Assembly: GCF_008365375.1 (NCBI RefSeq)
Contig: NZ_QOKW01000011.1
Coordinates: 1 to 64,000 of the forward strand
Length of the DNA: 64,000 bases
Direction of reading: 5' to 3'
From: Roseomonas genomospecies 6
GTDB lineage: Bacteria; Pseudomonadota; Alphaproteobacteria; Azospirillales; Azospirillaceae
Notes under the pieces: model-generated
What the model was told of the DNA's origin: nothing
Database searches by the model: none
Seen by the model: the letters and a program-made list of their open reading frames with translations, nothing else
Program-made: the position numbers and the translations under genes
Part shown: piece after piece, positions 7,864 through 17,735 of the stretch
Numbering within the stretch: position 1 is the stretch's first letter
How the letters are laid out: each line of letters opens with the position of its first letter

Positions 7864-9567
7864 ATGCCGCTGCACCGCTGGTTCTCGAACCGCAAGTTAT
7901 TGCACAAGATTCTGGTTCCGGTTCTCCTCCTGATGATCGTCATGGGCAGCGTCGTCTGGACCGCCCGGAGCGCGATCTCCGAACTGACCGGTTCCACCGC
8001 CCGCATCACCGATCTGGTCGCCGACCGGCTCGGCGCGGCGATCGCCGTCCAGTCGGCCCTCGGCGACGCGATGGACACCGAAGCGAACGCCATCGTCGCC
8101 CCGTCCCGCGAAGCCATCGACGCCGCCGACGCGCAGCTCAAGGCCAACATCGCCAAGGCGACCGCCGCCATCGACACGCTGGCGGCGGCCTACGACGATC
8201 CGGCGCAGCGCGAGAGCATCCAGGCCATCAAGTCCATCGTCGCGGAGTATGAGCGCGTCGCCCGGACGACCGTGGAACTGGCCCGCATCTTCGACACCGA
8301 CGGCGCCATCCGCGTGTCCATCGACGTGGGCCGCCCAGTCCGGCAGAAGCTGACCGCGGCGCTGGGCGAGCGGGTCGAGCAGAGCATGGCGGAAACGCGG
8401 GAGGCCGAGCGGCGCGCCACCGCCCTGTCCGAACAGGTCATGACGCGGCTCTACATGGTCGCGGGCGCCGGATTGCTGTTCGCCTTCGGCCTGCTGGGGT
8501 CCATCGTCCTGATCTTCGTCGTGCGTCCGTTGAACCGCCTGACGTCGGAGATGACCTCCATCGCCGCCGGGGACCTGACCGTCGCCATCCAGGGCACGGA
8601 GCGCTCGGACGAGGTCGGCCTGCTCGCCCGCGCGCTTCAGGTCTTCAAGAGCAACGGGCTGGACATGCGGCGCCTCCAGGAGGAGAGCGACGCACAGAAG
8701 CGCCGGATGGAGGACGACCGCCGGGCCGCCATGCTCGCCCTGGCCGACCAGTTCGACGCGAACGTGCAGGGTGTGGTTCAGGCCGTGGCGCTGGCCGCCC
8801 GCCAGCTTCAGAGCAACGCGCAGACGATGACCGGCGCCGCCGAGACGACGACGGAACAGGCCTCCTCGGTCGCCGCCGCGACGGAGCAGGCGTCGGCGAA
8901 CGTCGCGACCGTCGCCGCGGCGTCGGAGCAGTTGGGAAGCTCCATCGGCGAGATCGGGCGTCAGGTGAACGGCGCGGCGACGGTCGCCCGCGACGCGGTG
9001 GCCGAGGGGGAACGGACCAACGCGCTGGTGGAGCGGTTGTCCACCGCCGCCCAGAAGATCGGCGACGTCGTCAACCTGATCCAGAACATCGCCTCCCAGA
9101 CCAACCTGCTGGCGTTGAACGCCACCATCGAGGCGGCGCGCGCGGGCGAGTCCGGCAAGGGCTTCGCCGTGGTGGCGGGCGAGGTGAAGGCGCTGGCCAC
9201 CCAGACCTCGCAGGCGACCGAGGAGATCGCCAGCCAGATCACCGAGATCCAGGCGATCACCGAAGGCACCGTGACGGCCATCCGCAAGATCGCCCGGACC
9301 ATCGCCGACGTGGACGCCATCGCCGGTGCCATCGCCGCCGCGGTGGAGGAGCAGACCGCCGCAACGCACGAGATCGGCCGCAACATCCAGCAGGCGGCCC
9401 AGGGCACCCGGCTGGTCTCCGGCAACATCGGCGGCGTCAGCCAGTCGGCCACCGACGTGCGCGCGGCCGCCGCGGAGGTGCTGGACGCCGCGACCGGCCT
9501 GTCCCGCGATTCCGACCTGCTGCGCGACGAGATCCAGGGCTTCATCGCCCGCGTCCGCGCCGGCTGA
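7864..9567 (+). CDS. Methyl-accepting chemotaxis protein
   Basis: A 567-residue transmembrane chemoreceptor. TM1 spans about residues 15-36 and is followed by a ~160-residue periplasmic four-helix-bundle-like sensor. TM2 is near 197-220, then a HAMP domain ([19 protein letters not shown]) and a long cytoplasmic coiled coil. The signalling tip contains [18 protein letters not shown] and [15 protein letters not shown], which contact CheA/CheW. The ligand domain has no motif I recognise. No che genes are adjacent, so it is an orphan receptor working with a distant chemotaxis array. No CheB/CheR docking pentapeptide is visible at the C-terminus. Confidence 0.95.
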   Translation: MPLHRWFSNRKLLHKILVPVLLLMIVMGSVVWTARSAISELTGSTARITDLVADRLGAAIAVQSALGDAMDTEANAIVAPSREAIDAADAQLKANIAKATAAIDTLAAAYDDPAQRESIQAIKSIVAEYERVARTTVELARIFDTDGAIRVSIDVGRPVRQKLTAALGERVEQSMAETREAERRATALSEQVMTRLYMVAGAGLLFAFGLLGSIVLIFVVRPLNRLTSEMTSIAAGDLTVAIQGTERSDEVGLLARALQVFKSNGLDMRRLQEESDAQKRRMEDDRRAAMLALADQFDANVQGVVQAVALAARQLQSNAQTMTGAAETTTEQASSVAAATEQASANVATVAAASEQLGSSIGEIGRQVNGAATVARDAVAEGERTNALVERLSTAAQKIGDVVNLIQNIASQTNLLALNATIEAARAGESGKGFAVVAGEVKALATQTSQATEEIASQITEIQAITEGTVTAIRKIARTIADVDAIAGAIAAAVEEQTAATHEIGRNIQQAAQGTRLVSGNIGGVSQSATDVRAAAAEVLDAATGLSRDSDLLRDEIQGFIARVRAG

Positions 9568-9613
9568 CGTCTGGGCAAATGCGTGGCTCCCGCGTGACCA
9601 TTTTTGCGCCACG

Positions 9614-9630
9614 CGGGGGCAGCGCCCCCG
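9614..9630 (+). terminator. GC hairpin after the chemoreceptor gene
   Basis: CGGGGGC-AGC-GCCCCCG forms a perfect 7-bp stem about 46 bp after the chemoreceptor stop. There is no T tract, so termination would be weak or Rho-assisted. Confidence 0.35.
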
Positions 9631-9683
9631 ACGGCGGATTTCGTGGTAGGATGGCGGTCCACAGTCGGAAGCCTTTGGAACCC

Positions 9684-10037
9684 ATGTCGAGCCTGTCCAG
9701 CGGCCTCAACGCCCTCATCGCCACGGTCCTGCGCAGCCACCCGTCGCTGCGGGTGCTGCCGGTGTCCCGCTACACCCAGGATCAGGCCGCCGCCTACGCC
9801 GCCGTCAACGGGCGGGCCATCGCGCACGCCGTCGACGGGCGGGGGCGGCAGTCGCTTCTGGTCGCCCTGACCGGGCTGGATTACGTCAGCGTCTGCGACC
9901 TCGACCACGACCTGACGGTTCCCGCCGAACAGCCGGTGTCGCTGGTCGTGCCCGAGCTGCGCGGCGGGCTGCTCGCCCGCTTCACCCCGCGCACCGCCGG
10001 GGACGTGTGCCGGATCGTCGAGGCCGTCTGCCCCTGA
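9684..10037 (+). CDS. Hypothetical protein, about 117 residues
   Basis: Not recognised. The frame is open from 9579; the starts at 9651 (MAVHSRKP) and 9684 (MSSLSSGL) are the most plausible, because the region before 9640 contains a GC hairpin. The protein is soluble, with an alternating hydrophobic pattern suggesting a small alpha/beta domain. It has cysteines near the C-terminus (SVCDLD, DVCRIVEAVCP). It has no signal peptide or membrane segment. It sits alone between the chemoreceptor and the convergent CoA-transferase. GC-rich codon usage is consistent with a real gene, but the function is unknown. Confidence 0.55.
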   Translation: MSSLSSGLNALIATVLRSHPSLRVLPVSRYTQDQAAAYAAVNGRAIAHAVDGRGRQSLLVALTGLDYVSVCDLDHDLTVPAEQPVSLVVPELRGGLLARFTPRTAGDVCRIVEAVCP

Positions 10038-10074
10038 TCCGGCGCAACAGTCCTCGCGTTGGGCGCCCACCCAA

Positions 10075-10099
10075 CCCTCCCCCACTTCGCGGGGGAGGG
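10075..10099. terminator. Hairpin between convergent genes (CCCTCCCCC family)
   Basis: CCCTCCCCC (10075-10083) pairs perfectly with GGGGGAGGG (10091-10099) around a 7-base loop, between the stop codons of two convergent genes. It resembles the CCCTCTCCC-type intergenic hairpins at 13066, 21014 and 39328. It may act as a bidirectional terminator or be a short palindromic repeat unit. Confidence 0.5.
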
Positions 10100-10109
10100 C
10101 ATTGGGACC

Positions 10110-11603
10110 TCAGGCGGGCTGCATGCTGCCCGTCTGCTGGAAGCGCAGGTGCCAGGAGAAGGCCTCCTCCAGCAGGTGCGGCGTGTGGCCGCCGCGCTGG
10201 AGCGCACGGCGGTGATAATCCATCGCCAGCTCGCGGTAGCTGGGATGGACGCAGTTGCGGATGATCGTCTCCGCCCGCTCCCGCGGGGCGAGGCCGCGCA
10301 GGTCGGCCAGACCGGTTTCCGTCACCAGAACGTCCACGTCATGCTCGTTGTGGTCGGTGTGGGTGACCATCGGCACGACGCTGGAAATTTTCCCATCCTT
10401 CGCCAAAGACTTGGTGACGAAGATGGCGAGGTGGGCGTTGCGCGCGAAGTCGCCGGACCCGCCGATGCCGTTCATCATCTGCGTGCCGTTGACGTGGGTG
10501 GAGTTCACGTTGCCGTAGATGTCGCACTCCAGCGCCGTGTTGATGCCGATCACGCCCAGCCGGCGGATGACCTCCGGATGGTTGGAGATTTCCTGCGGGC
10601 GCAGCAGCAGCCGTCCCTTGTAGCTCCCGATCCTTGGCAGGACCTCTGCGTATTTCCCGGCGCTCAGCGTGATGGAGGAGCCCGACGCGAAGGTCAGCTT
10701 GCCCGCGTCGAACAGTTCGAAGGTGCTGTCCTGGAGGACCTCGCTGTACATGGTCAGGTCGTGGAACGGGCTGTCGATCATGCCGTGCAGCACGGCGTTG
10801 GCAATGGTCCCGATCCCGGCCTGGAGCGGATTCAGCGAGCGGCCCAGCCGGCCCTGCCGCACCTCGCGGTCGAGGAACTCGATCAGGTGGCCGGCGATGT
10901 CCTTCGTCTCCCCGTCCGGCGGCAGGATGGTGGCGCTGCTGTCCTGCTTGCGCGTCACCACGATGGCCGCGATCCTCGACGGGTCGATGGGGATGTAGGG
11001 CAGCCCGGCGCGGCTTTCCGCCGTCACCACCGGGATCGGCTCGCGGAAGGGGCGGCGCGTCGGGATGTAGACGTCGTGCATCCCCTCCAGGTCGAGCGGC
11101 TGGGTCAGGTTCAATTCGACGATGACCTTCTCCGCCAGGATGGCGAAGGTCGCGGAGTTGCCGATGGAGGTGGTCGGGACGATCCCGCCCGTCTCCGTGA
11201 TCGCGCAGGCCTCGATCACCGCCACGTCCACCGGACCCATCTGGCGGGAGCGCAGAAGCTCCACCGTCTCCGACAGGTGCTGATCGACGAACATCACCTC
11301 GCCGCGGTTGATCGCCTTGCGCAGCACCGGGTCGGCCTGGAACGGCAGGCGGCGGGCCAGCACCCCGGCCTCCGTCAAAATCCGGTCCACGTCGTTGCCG
11401 AGCGAGGCGCCGGTCATCAGCGTGATCTTCAGGCGCTCCGTCGCGGCGCGTTCGGCCAGCGCCAGCGGAACCGCCTTGGCGTCCCCGGCGCGGGTGAAGC
11501 CGCTCATGCCGATGGTCATGCCGTCGCGGATCAGCAGAGCCGCCTCTTCCGGCGTCACCACCTTTCCCCACAGGGACTTCAGGCGAATACGGTCGCGGTA
11601 CAT
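10110..11603 (-). CDS. Acetyl-CoA hydrolase/succinate CoA-transferase family
   Basis: A 497-residue class I CoA-transferase of the AarC/ScpC/Cat1 type, the usual length for single-chain succinyl-CoA:acetate CoA-transferases. The glycine-rich CoA-binding segment (DGMTIGMSGFTRAGDAKAVP) is at residues 27-46. The catalytic glutamate is expected in LTMYSEVLQD (about residue 285). A conserved NGIGGSGDFARNAHLAIF stretch is near 395. It probably moves CoA between succinate and acetate or another short acid in acetate/propionate metabolism. It is transcribed alone, divergent from the aminotransferase at 11879. Confidence 0.9.
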   Translation of the reverse strand: MYRDRIRLKSLWGKVVTPEEAALLIRDGMTIGMSGFTRAGDAKAVPLALAERAATERLKITLMTGASLGNDVDRILTEAGVLARRLPFQADPVLRKAINRGEVMFVDQHLSETVELLRSRQMGPVDVAVIEACAITETGGIVPTTSIGNSATFAILAEKVIVELNLTQPLDLEGMHDVYIPTRRPFREPIPVVTAESRAGLPYIPIDPSRIAAIVVTRKQDSSATILPPDGETKDIAGHLIEFLDREVRQGRLGRSLNPLQAGIGTIANAVLHGMIDSPFHDLTMYSEVLQDSTFELFDAGKLTFASGSSITLSAGKYAEVLPRIGSYKGRLLLRPQEISNHPEVIRRLGVIGINTALECDIYGNVNSTHVNGTQMMNGIGGSGDFARNAHLAIFVTKSLAKDGKISSVVPMVTHTDHNEHDVDVLVTETGLADLRGLAPRERAETIIRNCVHPSYRELAMDYHRRALQRGGHTPHLLEEAFSWHLRFQQTGSMQPA

Positions 11604-11627
11604 GGTTGTCCTTTGAACATTCTCGGG

Positions 11628-11651
11628 CGTTTGCGGCGGCGTTTGCGGCGG
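11628..11651. repeat. 12-bp perfect tandem repeat in the divergent promoter region
   Basis: Two adjacent copies of CGTTTGCGGCGG lie 25 bp upstream of the CoA-transferase start. The role is unknown; it could be slippage or a pair of regulator half-sites. Confidence 0.5.
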
Positions 11652-11878
11652 ATGATCCGCTCGTTTTGTCGTTGCAGGCAGTCATAAGACCCCGTTTCGC
11701 AGCGCTGCAATTGCCCGTCCAACATATCAGGGCGACCTAATGGGCATGAATGGCCGCCCTGCGCCGCCGCTTCCGAACGCCCGGTTGTGCCCCGGCACCG
11801 CCCTGGGGCATATGGATGAGTCTTCCCGCCGCGAGCCGTTTGCGGCCAATGAGAAGTCCATTCAGGGAGTTTCCGCCG

Positions 11879-13057
11879 ATGCGTTTCTCGTCCCTCACCG
11901 ACCGCATCCGCGGCGACCGCGTCGCGGCCTGGGACATCCATTTCGCCGCCTGGGCCGCCAAGGGGCGCGGCGAGGACGTGATCGTGCTGAGCGTCGGCGA
12001 CCCGGATTTCGACACGCCGGCCCCGGTGCGGGACGCCGCCATCGCCGCCCTGCACGCCGGGGACACCCACTACACCCCCATTCCGGGCCGGCCGGAGCTG
12101 CGCGCCGCACTCGCCCGCGACGTCGCCCGCCGCACCGGCCTGCCGGTCGAGCCGGAGAACGTCATCGTCTGCGCCGGGGCGCAGAACGGCCTGTTCAACG
12201 CCACCCTCTGCCTCGTCGAGGCGGGGGACGAGGTGCTGGTGCCGGAGCCGATGTACCTGACCTACGAAGCCTGCGTCCGCGCGTCGGGCGCCGCGCTGGT
12301 CCCGGTGGCCCCGGACGCCGCCACGCTGCGGCTGGACCCGGCGGCGCTGGCCGCCGCGGTCACCCCGCGCACCCGCGCCATCTTCCTGGCGACCCCCGCC
12401 AACCCCACCGGCATCGTGATGTCCATGGAGGAACTGGAGGCCGTGGCCGACCTCGCCCGCCGCCACGACCTGTGGGTGGTCGCCGACGAGGTCTACGCCA
12501 GCCTGACCTTCGACCGTCCGCACATAAGCATCGCCACCCTGCCCGGCATGGCGGAGCGCACCGTGACCATCAACAGCCTGTCCAAGTCGCACGCCATGAC
12601 CGGCTGGCGCGCCGGCTGGGTGGTCGCCCCGGCACCGCTGGTCGCCCATATGGGCACGCTGGCGCTGTGCATGCTCTACGGACTGCCGGGCTTCGTGCAG
12701 CAGGCGGCGCTGGTCGCCGTCGAGCAGGGCGACGAGGCGGTGGCGGCGATGCGCGAGGGCTACCGCCGCCGCCGCGACATCGCGCTGGAGGCGCTCGGCT
12801 CCGTTCCCGGCCTGCGCTGCCTGAAGCCGGAGGCGGGCATGTTCATGCTGGTGGACGTGCGCGGCACCGGCCTTCCGACCATGGAGTTCGCGTGGCGGCT
12901 GTTCCGCGAGACCGGCGTGTCGGTGCTGGACGCCGGCGCCTTCGGCCCGGCGGCGGCGGGCTGCGTCCGCCTGTCCTTCGCGGTCGGCGAGGCCGAGCTT
13001 GCCGAAGCCTGCCGCCGCATCGCCGCCTTCGTGACGGGGTTGGAGGGGGTGCTCTGA
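11879..13057 (+). CDS. PLP-dependent aminotransferase, AruH (arginine:pyruvate transaminase)-like
   Basis: A 392-residue fold-type I aminotransferase. The start MRFSSLTDRIRGDRVAAWDIH follows CAGGGAG; the frame is open further upstream, but this start aligns with family members. Features include LSVGDPDFDTP near residue 40, SDEVY-like VVADEVYASL near 205, and SLSKSHAMTGWRAGWVV around the PLP lysine (near 238). The N-terminus and the SLSKSHAMTGWR segment closely follow what I know of Pseudomonas AruH, which transfers the amino group of arginine to pyruvate. Other class I/II transaminases of this group exist, and no other arginine catabolic gene is adjacent, so the substrate is tentative. Confidence 0.85.
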   Translation: MRFSSLTDRIRGDRVAAWDIHFAAWAAKGRGEDVIVLSVGDPDFDTPAPVRDAAIAALHAGDTHYTPIPGRPELRAALARDVARRTGLPVEPENVIVCAGAQNGLFNATLCLVEAGDEVLVPEPMYLTYEACVRASGAALVPVAPDAATLRLDPAALAAAVTPRTRAIFLATPANPTGIVMSMEELEAVADLARRHDLWVVADEVYASLTFDRPHISIATLPGMAERTVTINSLSKSHAMTGWRAGWVVAPAPLVAHMGTLALCMLYGLPGFVQQAALVAVEQGDEAVAAMREGYRRRRDIALEALGSVPGLRCLKPEAGMFMLVDVRGTGLPTMEFAWRLFRETGVSVLDAGAFGPAAAGCVRLSFAVGEAELAEACRRIAAFVTGLEGVL

Positions 13058-13065
13058 TGACATAG

Positions 13066-13088
13066 CCCTCTCCCCGGAGGGGAGAGGG
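13066..13088. repeat. CCCTCTCCCC palindromic hairpin
   Basis: CCCTCTCCCC (13066-13075) and GGGGAGAGGG (13079-13088) form a perfect 10-bp stem with a 3-base loop, directly after the aminotransferase gene. The same arm sequence recurs at 21014-21157 and 39328-39356, so it is a member of a dispersed intergenic palindrome family that may also serve as a transcription end. Confidence 0.65.
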
Positions 13089-13258
13089 GACTCTCGACGC
13101 CCCCTCGACTCTGTTACCGAGCGTTACAAATCTAACCCCTTCTGGACATATTCCGCGCGCGGCGCCGTGATAGCGTCCCGCCGGGATCGGGGCCCGGGAT
13201 CGGAGCTGGGCCGCCGGCCTCCCTCCCGACGCGACTTTCCGGACGACGCCCGCAGGCG

Positions 13259-14605
13259 ATGAAGGACCCGATGGATTTGGATACGCCCCTCAAACCGCCC
13301 CCCGCGCCCGGGACGGACAACCCCGCCACGGCAGCACCGGAGTCCCGCAGGGACCAGCGGACCGGCGCGCCGAAGCGCCGCTCGATCCTGGGCCGGGTGG
13401 TGGCGTGGCTTGTGGTGCTGTCCCTGATCGGCGGCGGGGTGTGGTGGTTCGCCTTCCGCCCGGCGCCGGAGATGGCGGCGCGCGGCGGCCCCGGCGGCTT
13501 CCGGCCCGGCATGCCGACCGCCTCGCCGGTGGTGACCGCCACGGTGGAGAAGGGCGACATGCCGATCCGGCTGAACGGGCTGGGCACCGTCTCGTCGCTC
13601 GCCACCGTCACGGTGCGCCCGCAGGTCGGCGGGCAGCTCACCCAGGTCGCCTTCACCGAAGGGCAGACCGTGCAGAAGGGCGACTTCCTGGCGGAGGTGG
13701 ACCCGCGCCCCTTTCAACTCGCCGTCGAGCAGGCGGAGGCCCAGCTTCTGCGCGATCAGGCGCTTCTGAAGAACGCCCGGCTGGACCTGGAGCGCTACCG
13801 GCTGCTGGTCAAGCAGGACTCCATCGCCAAGCAGCAGCGCGACACCCAGGAATCGCTGGTCCAGCAGTATGAAGGCACGGTGAAGGCCGATCAGGTCGCG
13901 GTGGAGAACGCCAAGCTGAACCTGTCCTACACCCGCATCACCGCACCCGTCTCGGGCCGCGCCGGGCTGCGGTTGGTCGATCCCGGCAACTACGTCACGG
14001 CGGGGGAGGCCGGCGGCATCGTCGTCATCACGCAAGTGCAGCCGATCTCCGTCCTGTTCACCCTGCCGGAGGACAACATCCCGGCCATCATGAAGCGGCT
14101 GCGCGACGGGGCGCACCTGCCGGTGACCGCCTACGACCGGACGCGCGACCGCGTGCTGGCGACCGGCACCCTGACCACGGTGGACAACCAGATCGACGTG
14201 ACCACCGGCACGGTCAAGCTGCGCGCCCAGTTCGACAACGCCGACCAGTCGCTGTTCCCCAACCAGTTCGTCAACGTCCAGCTTCTGGTGGACACGCTGG
14301 CCGGTGTGCCGATGGTCCCGGTGGCCGCGGTGCAGCGCGGCGCGCCCGGCACCTACGTCTATGTGGTGAACCGCGAGGACAGCACGGCTTCGGTCCGCCC
14401 GGTGACGCTCGGTCCCAGCGACGGGGCGAAGACCGTGATCACCAAGGGCCTGCGCCCCGGCGAGACGGTGGTGACGCAGGGTGCCGACCGGCTGCGCGAG
14501 GGCGCGAAGGTCGCGGCGACCGATGGTTCGGCCCAGCCGGCGGCCCCCGCACCGTCCAGCGAGGGGCCGCGCCCGCAACGCCGCCCCCAGCGCAACGCAT
14601 CGTGA
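13259..14605 (+). CDS. RND efflux periplasmic adaptor (membrane fusion protein), MdtA-like
   Basis: A 448-residue adaptor of the MdtA/AcrA type. The N-terminal cytoplasmic Pro-rich tail is followed by one membrane anchor (about residues 42-64, [20 protein letters not shown]). Lipoyl/hairpin segments come next ([20 protein letters not shown] near 122; a coiled-coil hairpin of about 155-215), then beta-barrel and membrane-proximal domains to about 430 and a Ser/Pro/Arg-rich tail. ATG codons at 13259 and 13271 are both possible starts. It heads the efflux operon and would bridge the two permeases to the outer-membrane factor at 21180. Confidence 0.93.
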   Translation: MKDPMDLDTPLKPPPAPGTDNPATAAPESRRDQRTGAPKRRSILGRVVAWLVVLSLIGGGVWWFAFRPAPEMAARGGPGGFRPGMPTASPVVTATVEKGDMPIRLNGLGTVSSLATVTVRPQVGGQLTQVAFTEGQTVQKGDFLAEVDPRPFQLAVEQAEAQLLRDQALLKNARLDLERYRLLVKQDSIAKQQRDTQESLVQQYEGTVKADQVAVENAKLNLSYTRITAPVSGRAGLRLVDPGNYVTAGEAGGIVVITQVQPISVLFTLPEDNIPAIMKRLRDGAHLPVTAYDRTRDRVLATGTLTTVDNQIDVTTGTVKLRAQFDNADQSLFPNQFVNVQLLVDTLAGVPMVPVAAVQRGAPGTYVYVVNREDSTASVRPVTLGPSDGAKTVITKGLRPGETVVTQGADRLREGAKVAATDGSAQPAAPAPSSEGPRPQRRPQRNAS

Positions 14606-14633
14606 CGGCGGCGCAGCGCGGCGGACCTTCCCC

Positions 14634-17600
14634 ATGAACATTTCCCACCCCTTCGTCGTCCGCCCGGTCGCCACCTCGCTGCTGATGCTGGCGATCCTGC
14701 TGGTCGGGGCGGTGTCCTACCGCTTTCTGCCGCTGTCGGCGCTGCCGGCGGTGGAATACCCGACGATCCAGGTCCAGACCTTCTTCCCCGGCGCCAGCCC
14801 GGAGGTGATGACGTCCTCCGTCACCGCCCCGCTGGAACGCCAGCTCGGCCAGATGCCGGGGCTGGTCCAGATGTCCTCGGTCAGCGCCGCCGGGGCGTCG
14901 GTCATCACGCTCCAGTTCGGGCTGGAACTCAGCATCGACATCGCGGAGCAGGAGGTGCAGGCGGCCATCAACGCCGCCGGCAACCTGCTGCCCTCCGACC
15001 TGCCGGCCCCGCCGATCTACGCCAAGGTCAACCCGGCGGACGCGCCGATCCTGACGCTGGCGCTGACCTCCAAGACCCTGCCGCTGACCCAGGTGCAGGA
15101 TCTGGCGGACAGCCGCTTCGCCCAGAAACTCTCGCAGCTTCCCGGCGTCGGTCTGGTCAGCCTCAGCGGCGGGCACCGGCCCGCGGTGCGCATCCGCGCC
15201 AATGTCCAGGCGCTGGCCGCCTATGGCCTGAACATCGACGACCTGCGCAGCACCATCAACACGGCCAACGTCAATTCGCCGAAGGGCACCATCGACGGGC
15301 CGACCCGCAACTACACCATCAACGCCAACGACCAGCTCCGCCGGGCCGACGAGTACAAGGACCTCGTCATCGCCTACCGCAGCGGCGCCCCTGTGCGCCT
15401 GTCCGACGTGGCCGACGTGCTGGACAGCGCCGAGAACACCCGGCTGGGCGCCTGGATGAACGACACGCCCGCCATCCTCCTGAACATCCAGCGCCAGCCC
15501 GGCGCCAACGTGATCGAGGTGGTGGACCGGGTGAAGGAGATGCTGCCCAACCTGACCGCCGCCCTGCCGGGCTCCGTCGAGGTCGCCGTCCTGACCGACC
15601 GCACCGTGACCATCCGCGCCTCCGTCGAGGATGTGCAGACGGAGATGATGGTGGCCATGGGGCTGGTGGTCCTGGTGATCTTCCTGTTCCTGCGCAACAT
15701 CCCGGCGACGGTGATTCCCAGCCTGTCGGTGCCGCTGTCGCTGGTCGGCACCTTCGCGGTGATGTATCTGGCGGGCTTCAGCCTGAACAACCTGTCGCTG
15801 ATGGCGCTGACCGTCGCGACCGGCTTCGTCGTGGACGACGCCATCGTGATGATCGAGAACATCGCCCGCCATGTGGAACGCGGCGAATCTCCGCTCCAGG
15901 CCGCGCTGAAGGGATCGAAGCAGATCGGCTTCACCATCGTGTCGCTGACCGTCTCGCTGATCGCGGTGCTGATCCCGCTGCTGTTCATGGGCGACGTGGT
16001 GGGCCGGCTGTTCCGCGAATTCGCCATCACGTTGGCCGTCACCATCCTGATCTCCGCCGTCGTCTCGCTGACGCTGGTGCCGATGCTCTGCGCCAAGCTG
16101 CTGCGCCACCGCGAGCCGCGGGAAATGTCCGCCATCGCCCGGCGCAGCGAGGCGTGGTTCGACGCGGTGATCGCCGGCTATGGCCGCACTTTGCGCTGGG
16201 TGCTGGACCGTCAGGGGGCGACGCTGCTGGTAGCTGCCGGGACGCTGGCGCTGACGGTGGTGCTCTACGCCGCCATCCCCAAGGGCTTCTTCCCGGCGCA
16301 GGACACCGGCCTGATCCAGGGCGTGACGGAGGCCACCCAGTCCGTCTCCTACGCCGCCATGGCGGAGCGGCAGCGGGCGCTGGCGGTGGAGGTGCTGAAG
16401 GACCCCGACGTGGTCAGCCTGTCCTCCTTCATCGGGGTGGACGGCACGAACACCACCATGAACAGCGGGCGCTTCCTCATCAACCTGAAGCCGAAGGAGG
16501 AGCGGACGGACCATGTGGCCGACATCATCCGCCGCATCCGCCACAACACCGCCCAGGTTCCCGGGATCGAGCTGTTCATGCAGCCGGTGCAGGACCTGAC
16601 CATCGACGCCACGGTCAGCCGCACCCAGTACCAGTTCGTCCTTGAGGACGCGAACCCCGACGAACTGCGCGTCTGGGCGCCGAGGCTGCTCGGCCGGCTG
16701 GCCGAACTGCCGGAGATCACCGACGTCACCAGCAACCTTCAGGAAAAGGGCCTGTCGGCCGCCATCACCATCGACCGCGACACCGCCGCGCGCTATGGCG
16801 TCACCACGGCGGCCATCGACAACGCGCTCTACGACGCCTTCGGCCAGCGCATCGTCTCCACCATCTTCACCCAGGCCAACCAGTTCCGCGTGATCCTGGA
16901 GGCCGACCCGGACCGCATGTCGGTGGACGAGCTGCTGACCTCCATCCACCTGCCCTCGGCGGGCGGCGGGCAGGTGCCGCTGGCCGCCTTCGCGCGGATG
17001 GAGGTGCGCAACGCGCCGCTCCAGATCAACCATTACGGCCAGTTCCCGGCGGTCACCGTCTCCTTCAACCTCGCGCCGGGGGTGTCGCTGGGCGCCGCGG
17101 TCGAGGCCATCGAGGCGGCGGAGCGGGAACTCGGCCTGCCGGCCAGCGTGCTGACCCGCTTCCAGGGCGCCGCGCTGGCCTTCCAGGCGTCGCTGGGCAA
17201 CCAGCTTCTGCTGATCCTGGCGGCCATCGTCACGATGTACATCGTGCTGGGCGTCCTCTACGAGAGCTACATCCACCCGATCACGATCCTGTCCACCCTG
17301 CCCTCGGCGGGCGTCGGGGCGCTGATCGCGCTGATGCTGGCCGGGCACGATCTGGACATCATCGCCATCATCGGCATCATCCTGCTGATCGGCATCGTGA
17401 AGAAGAACGCGATCATGATGATCGACTTCGCGCTCGACGCCGAACGGGAGGAGGGCAAGCCCCCGCGCGAGGCGATCTATCAGGCCTGCCTGCTGCGCTT
17501 CCGCCCGATCCTGATGACGACCATGGCGGCGCTGCTGGGCGCCCTGCCGCTGATGCTCGGCACCGGCACGGGGTCGGAGCTTCGCCAGCCCATGGGCGTG

Positions 17601-17735
17601 TCCATCGTCGGCGGGCTGATCCTCAGCCAGCTTCTGACCCTCTACACCACGCCGGTGATCTATCTGGCCTTCGACCGGCTGGCCGCGCGTTTGCGCGGGC
17701 GCCCCGACGGGCAGACGGAAGGGGCCGCACGATGA
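14634..17735 (+). CDS. RND efflux permease, MdtB-like
   Basis: A 1033-residue resistance-nodulation-division permease (HAE1 family). The start [18 protein letters not shown] matches the family; the frame is open further upstream into the adaptor gene, which I reject. Proton-relay aspartates are present in [18 protein letters not shown] (TM4), and a second repeat half begins near residue 520. The C-terminal TMs include [18 protein letters not shown]. The stop overlaps the next permease start (ATGA at 17732), which indicates translational coupling. Together with its neighbour it probably forms an MdtBC-type heterotrimer exporting amphipathic compounds. Confidence 0.94.
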   Translation: MNISHPFVVRPVATSLLMLAILLVGAVSYRFLPLSALPAVEYPTIQVQTFFPGASPEVMTSSVTAPLERQLGQMPGLVQMSSVSAAGASVITLQFGLELSIDIAEQEVQAAINAAGNLLPSDLPAPPIYAKVNPADAPILTLALTSKTLPLTQVQDLADSRFAQKLSQLPGVGLVSLSGGHRPAVRIRANVQALAAYGLNIDDLRSTINTANVNSPKGTIDGPTRNYTINANDQLRRADEYKDLVIAYRSGAPVRLSDVADVLDSAENTRLGAWMNDTPAILLNIQRQPGANVIEVVDRVKEMLPNLTAALPGSVEVAVLTDRTVTIRASVEDVQTEMMVAMGLVVLVIFLFLRNIPATVIPSLSVPLSLVGTFAVMYLAGFSLNNLSLMALTVATGFVVDDAIVMIENIARHVERGESPLQAALKGSKQIGFTIVSLTVSLIAVLIPLLFMGDVVGRLFREFAITLAVTILISAVVSLTLVPMLCAKLLRHREPREMSAIARRSEAWFDAVIAGYGRTLRWVLDRQGATLLVAAGTLALTVVLYAAIPKGFFPAQDTGLIQGVTEATQSVSYAAMAERQRALAVEVLKDPDVVSLSSFIGVDGTNTTMNSGRFLINLKPKEERTDHVADIIRRIRHNTAQVPGIELFMQPVQDLTIDATVSRTQYQFVLEDANPDELRVWAPRLLGRLAELPEITDVTSNLQEKGLSAAITIDRDTAARYGVTTAAIDNALYDAFGQRIVSTIFTQANQFRVILEADPDRMSVDELLTSIHLPSAGGGQVPLAAFARMEVRNAPLQINHYGQFPAVTVSFNLAPGVSLGAAVEAIEAAERELGLPASVLTRFQGAALAFQASLGNQLLLILAAIVTMYIVLGVLYESYIHPITILSTLPSAGVGALIALMLAGHDLDIIAIIGIILLIGIVKKNAIMMIDFALDAEREEGKPPREAIYQACLLRFRPILMTTMAALLGALPLMLGTGTGSELRQPMGVSIVGGLILSQLLTLYTTPVIYLAFDRLAARLRGRPDGQTEGAAR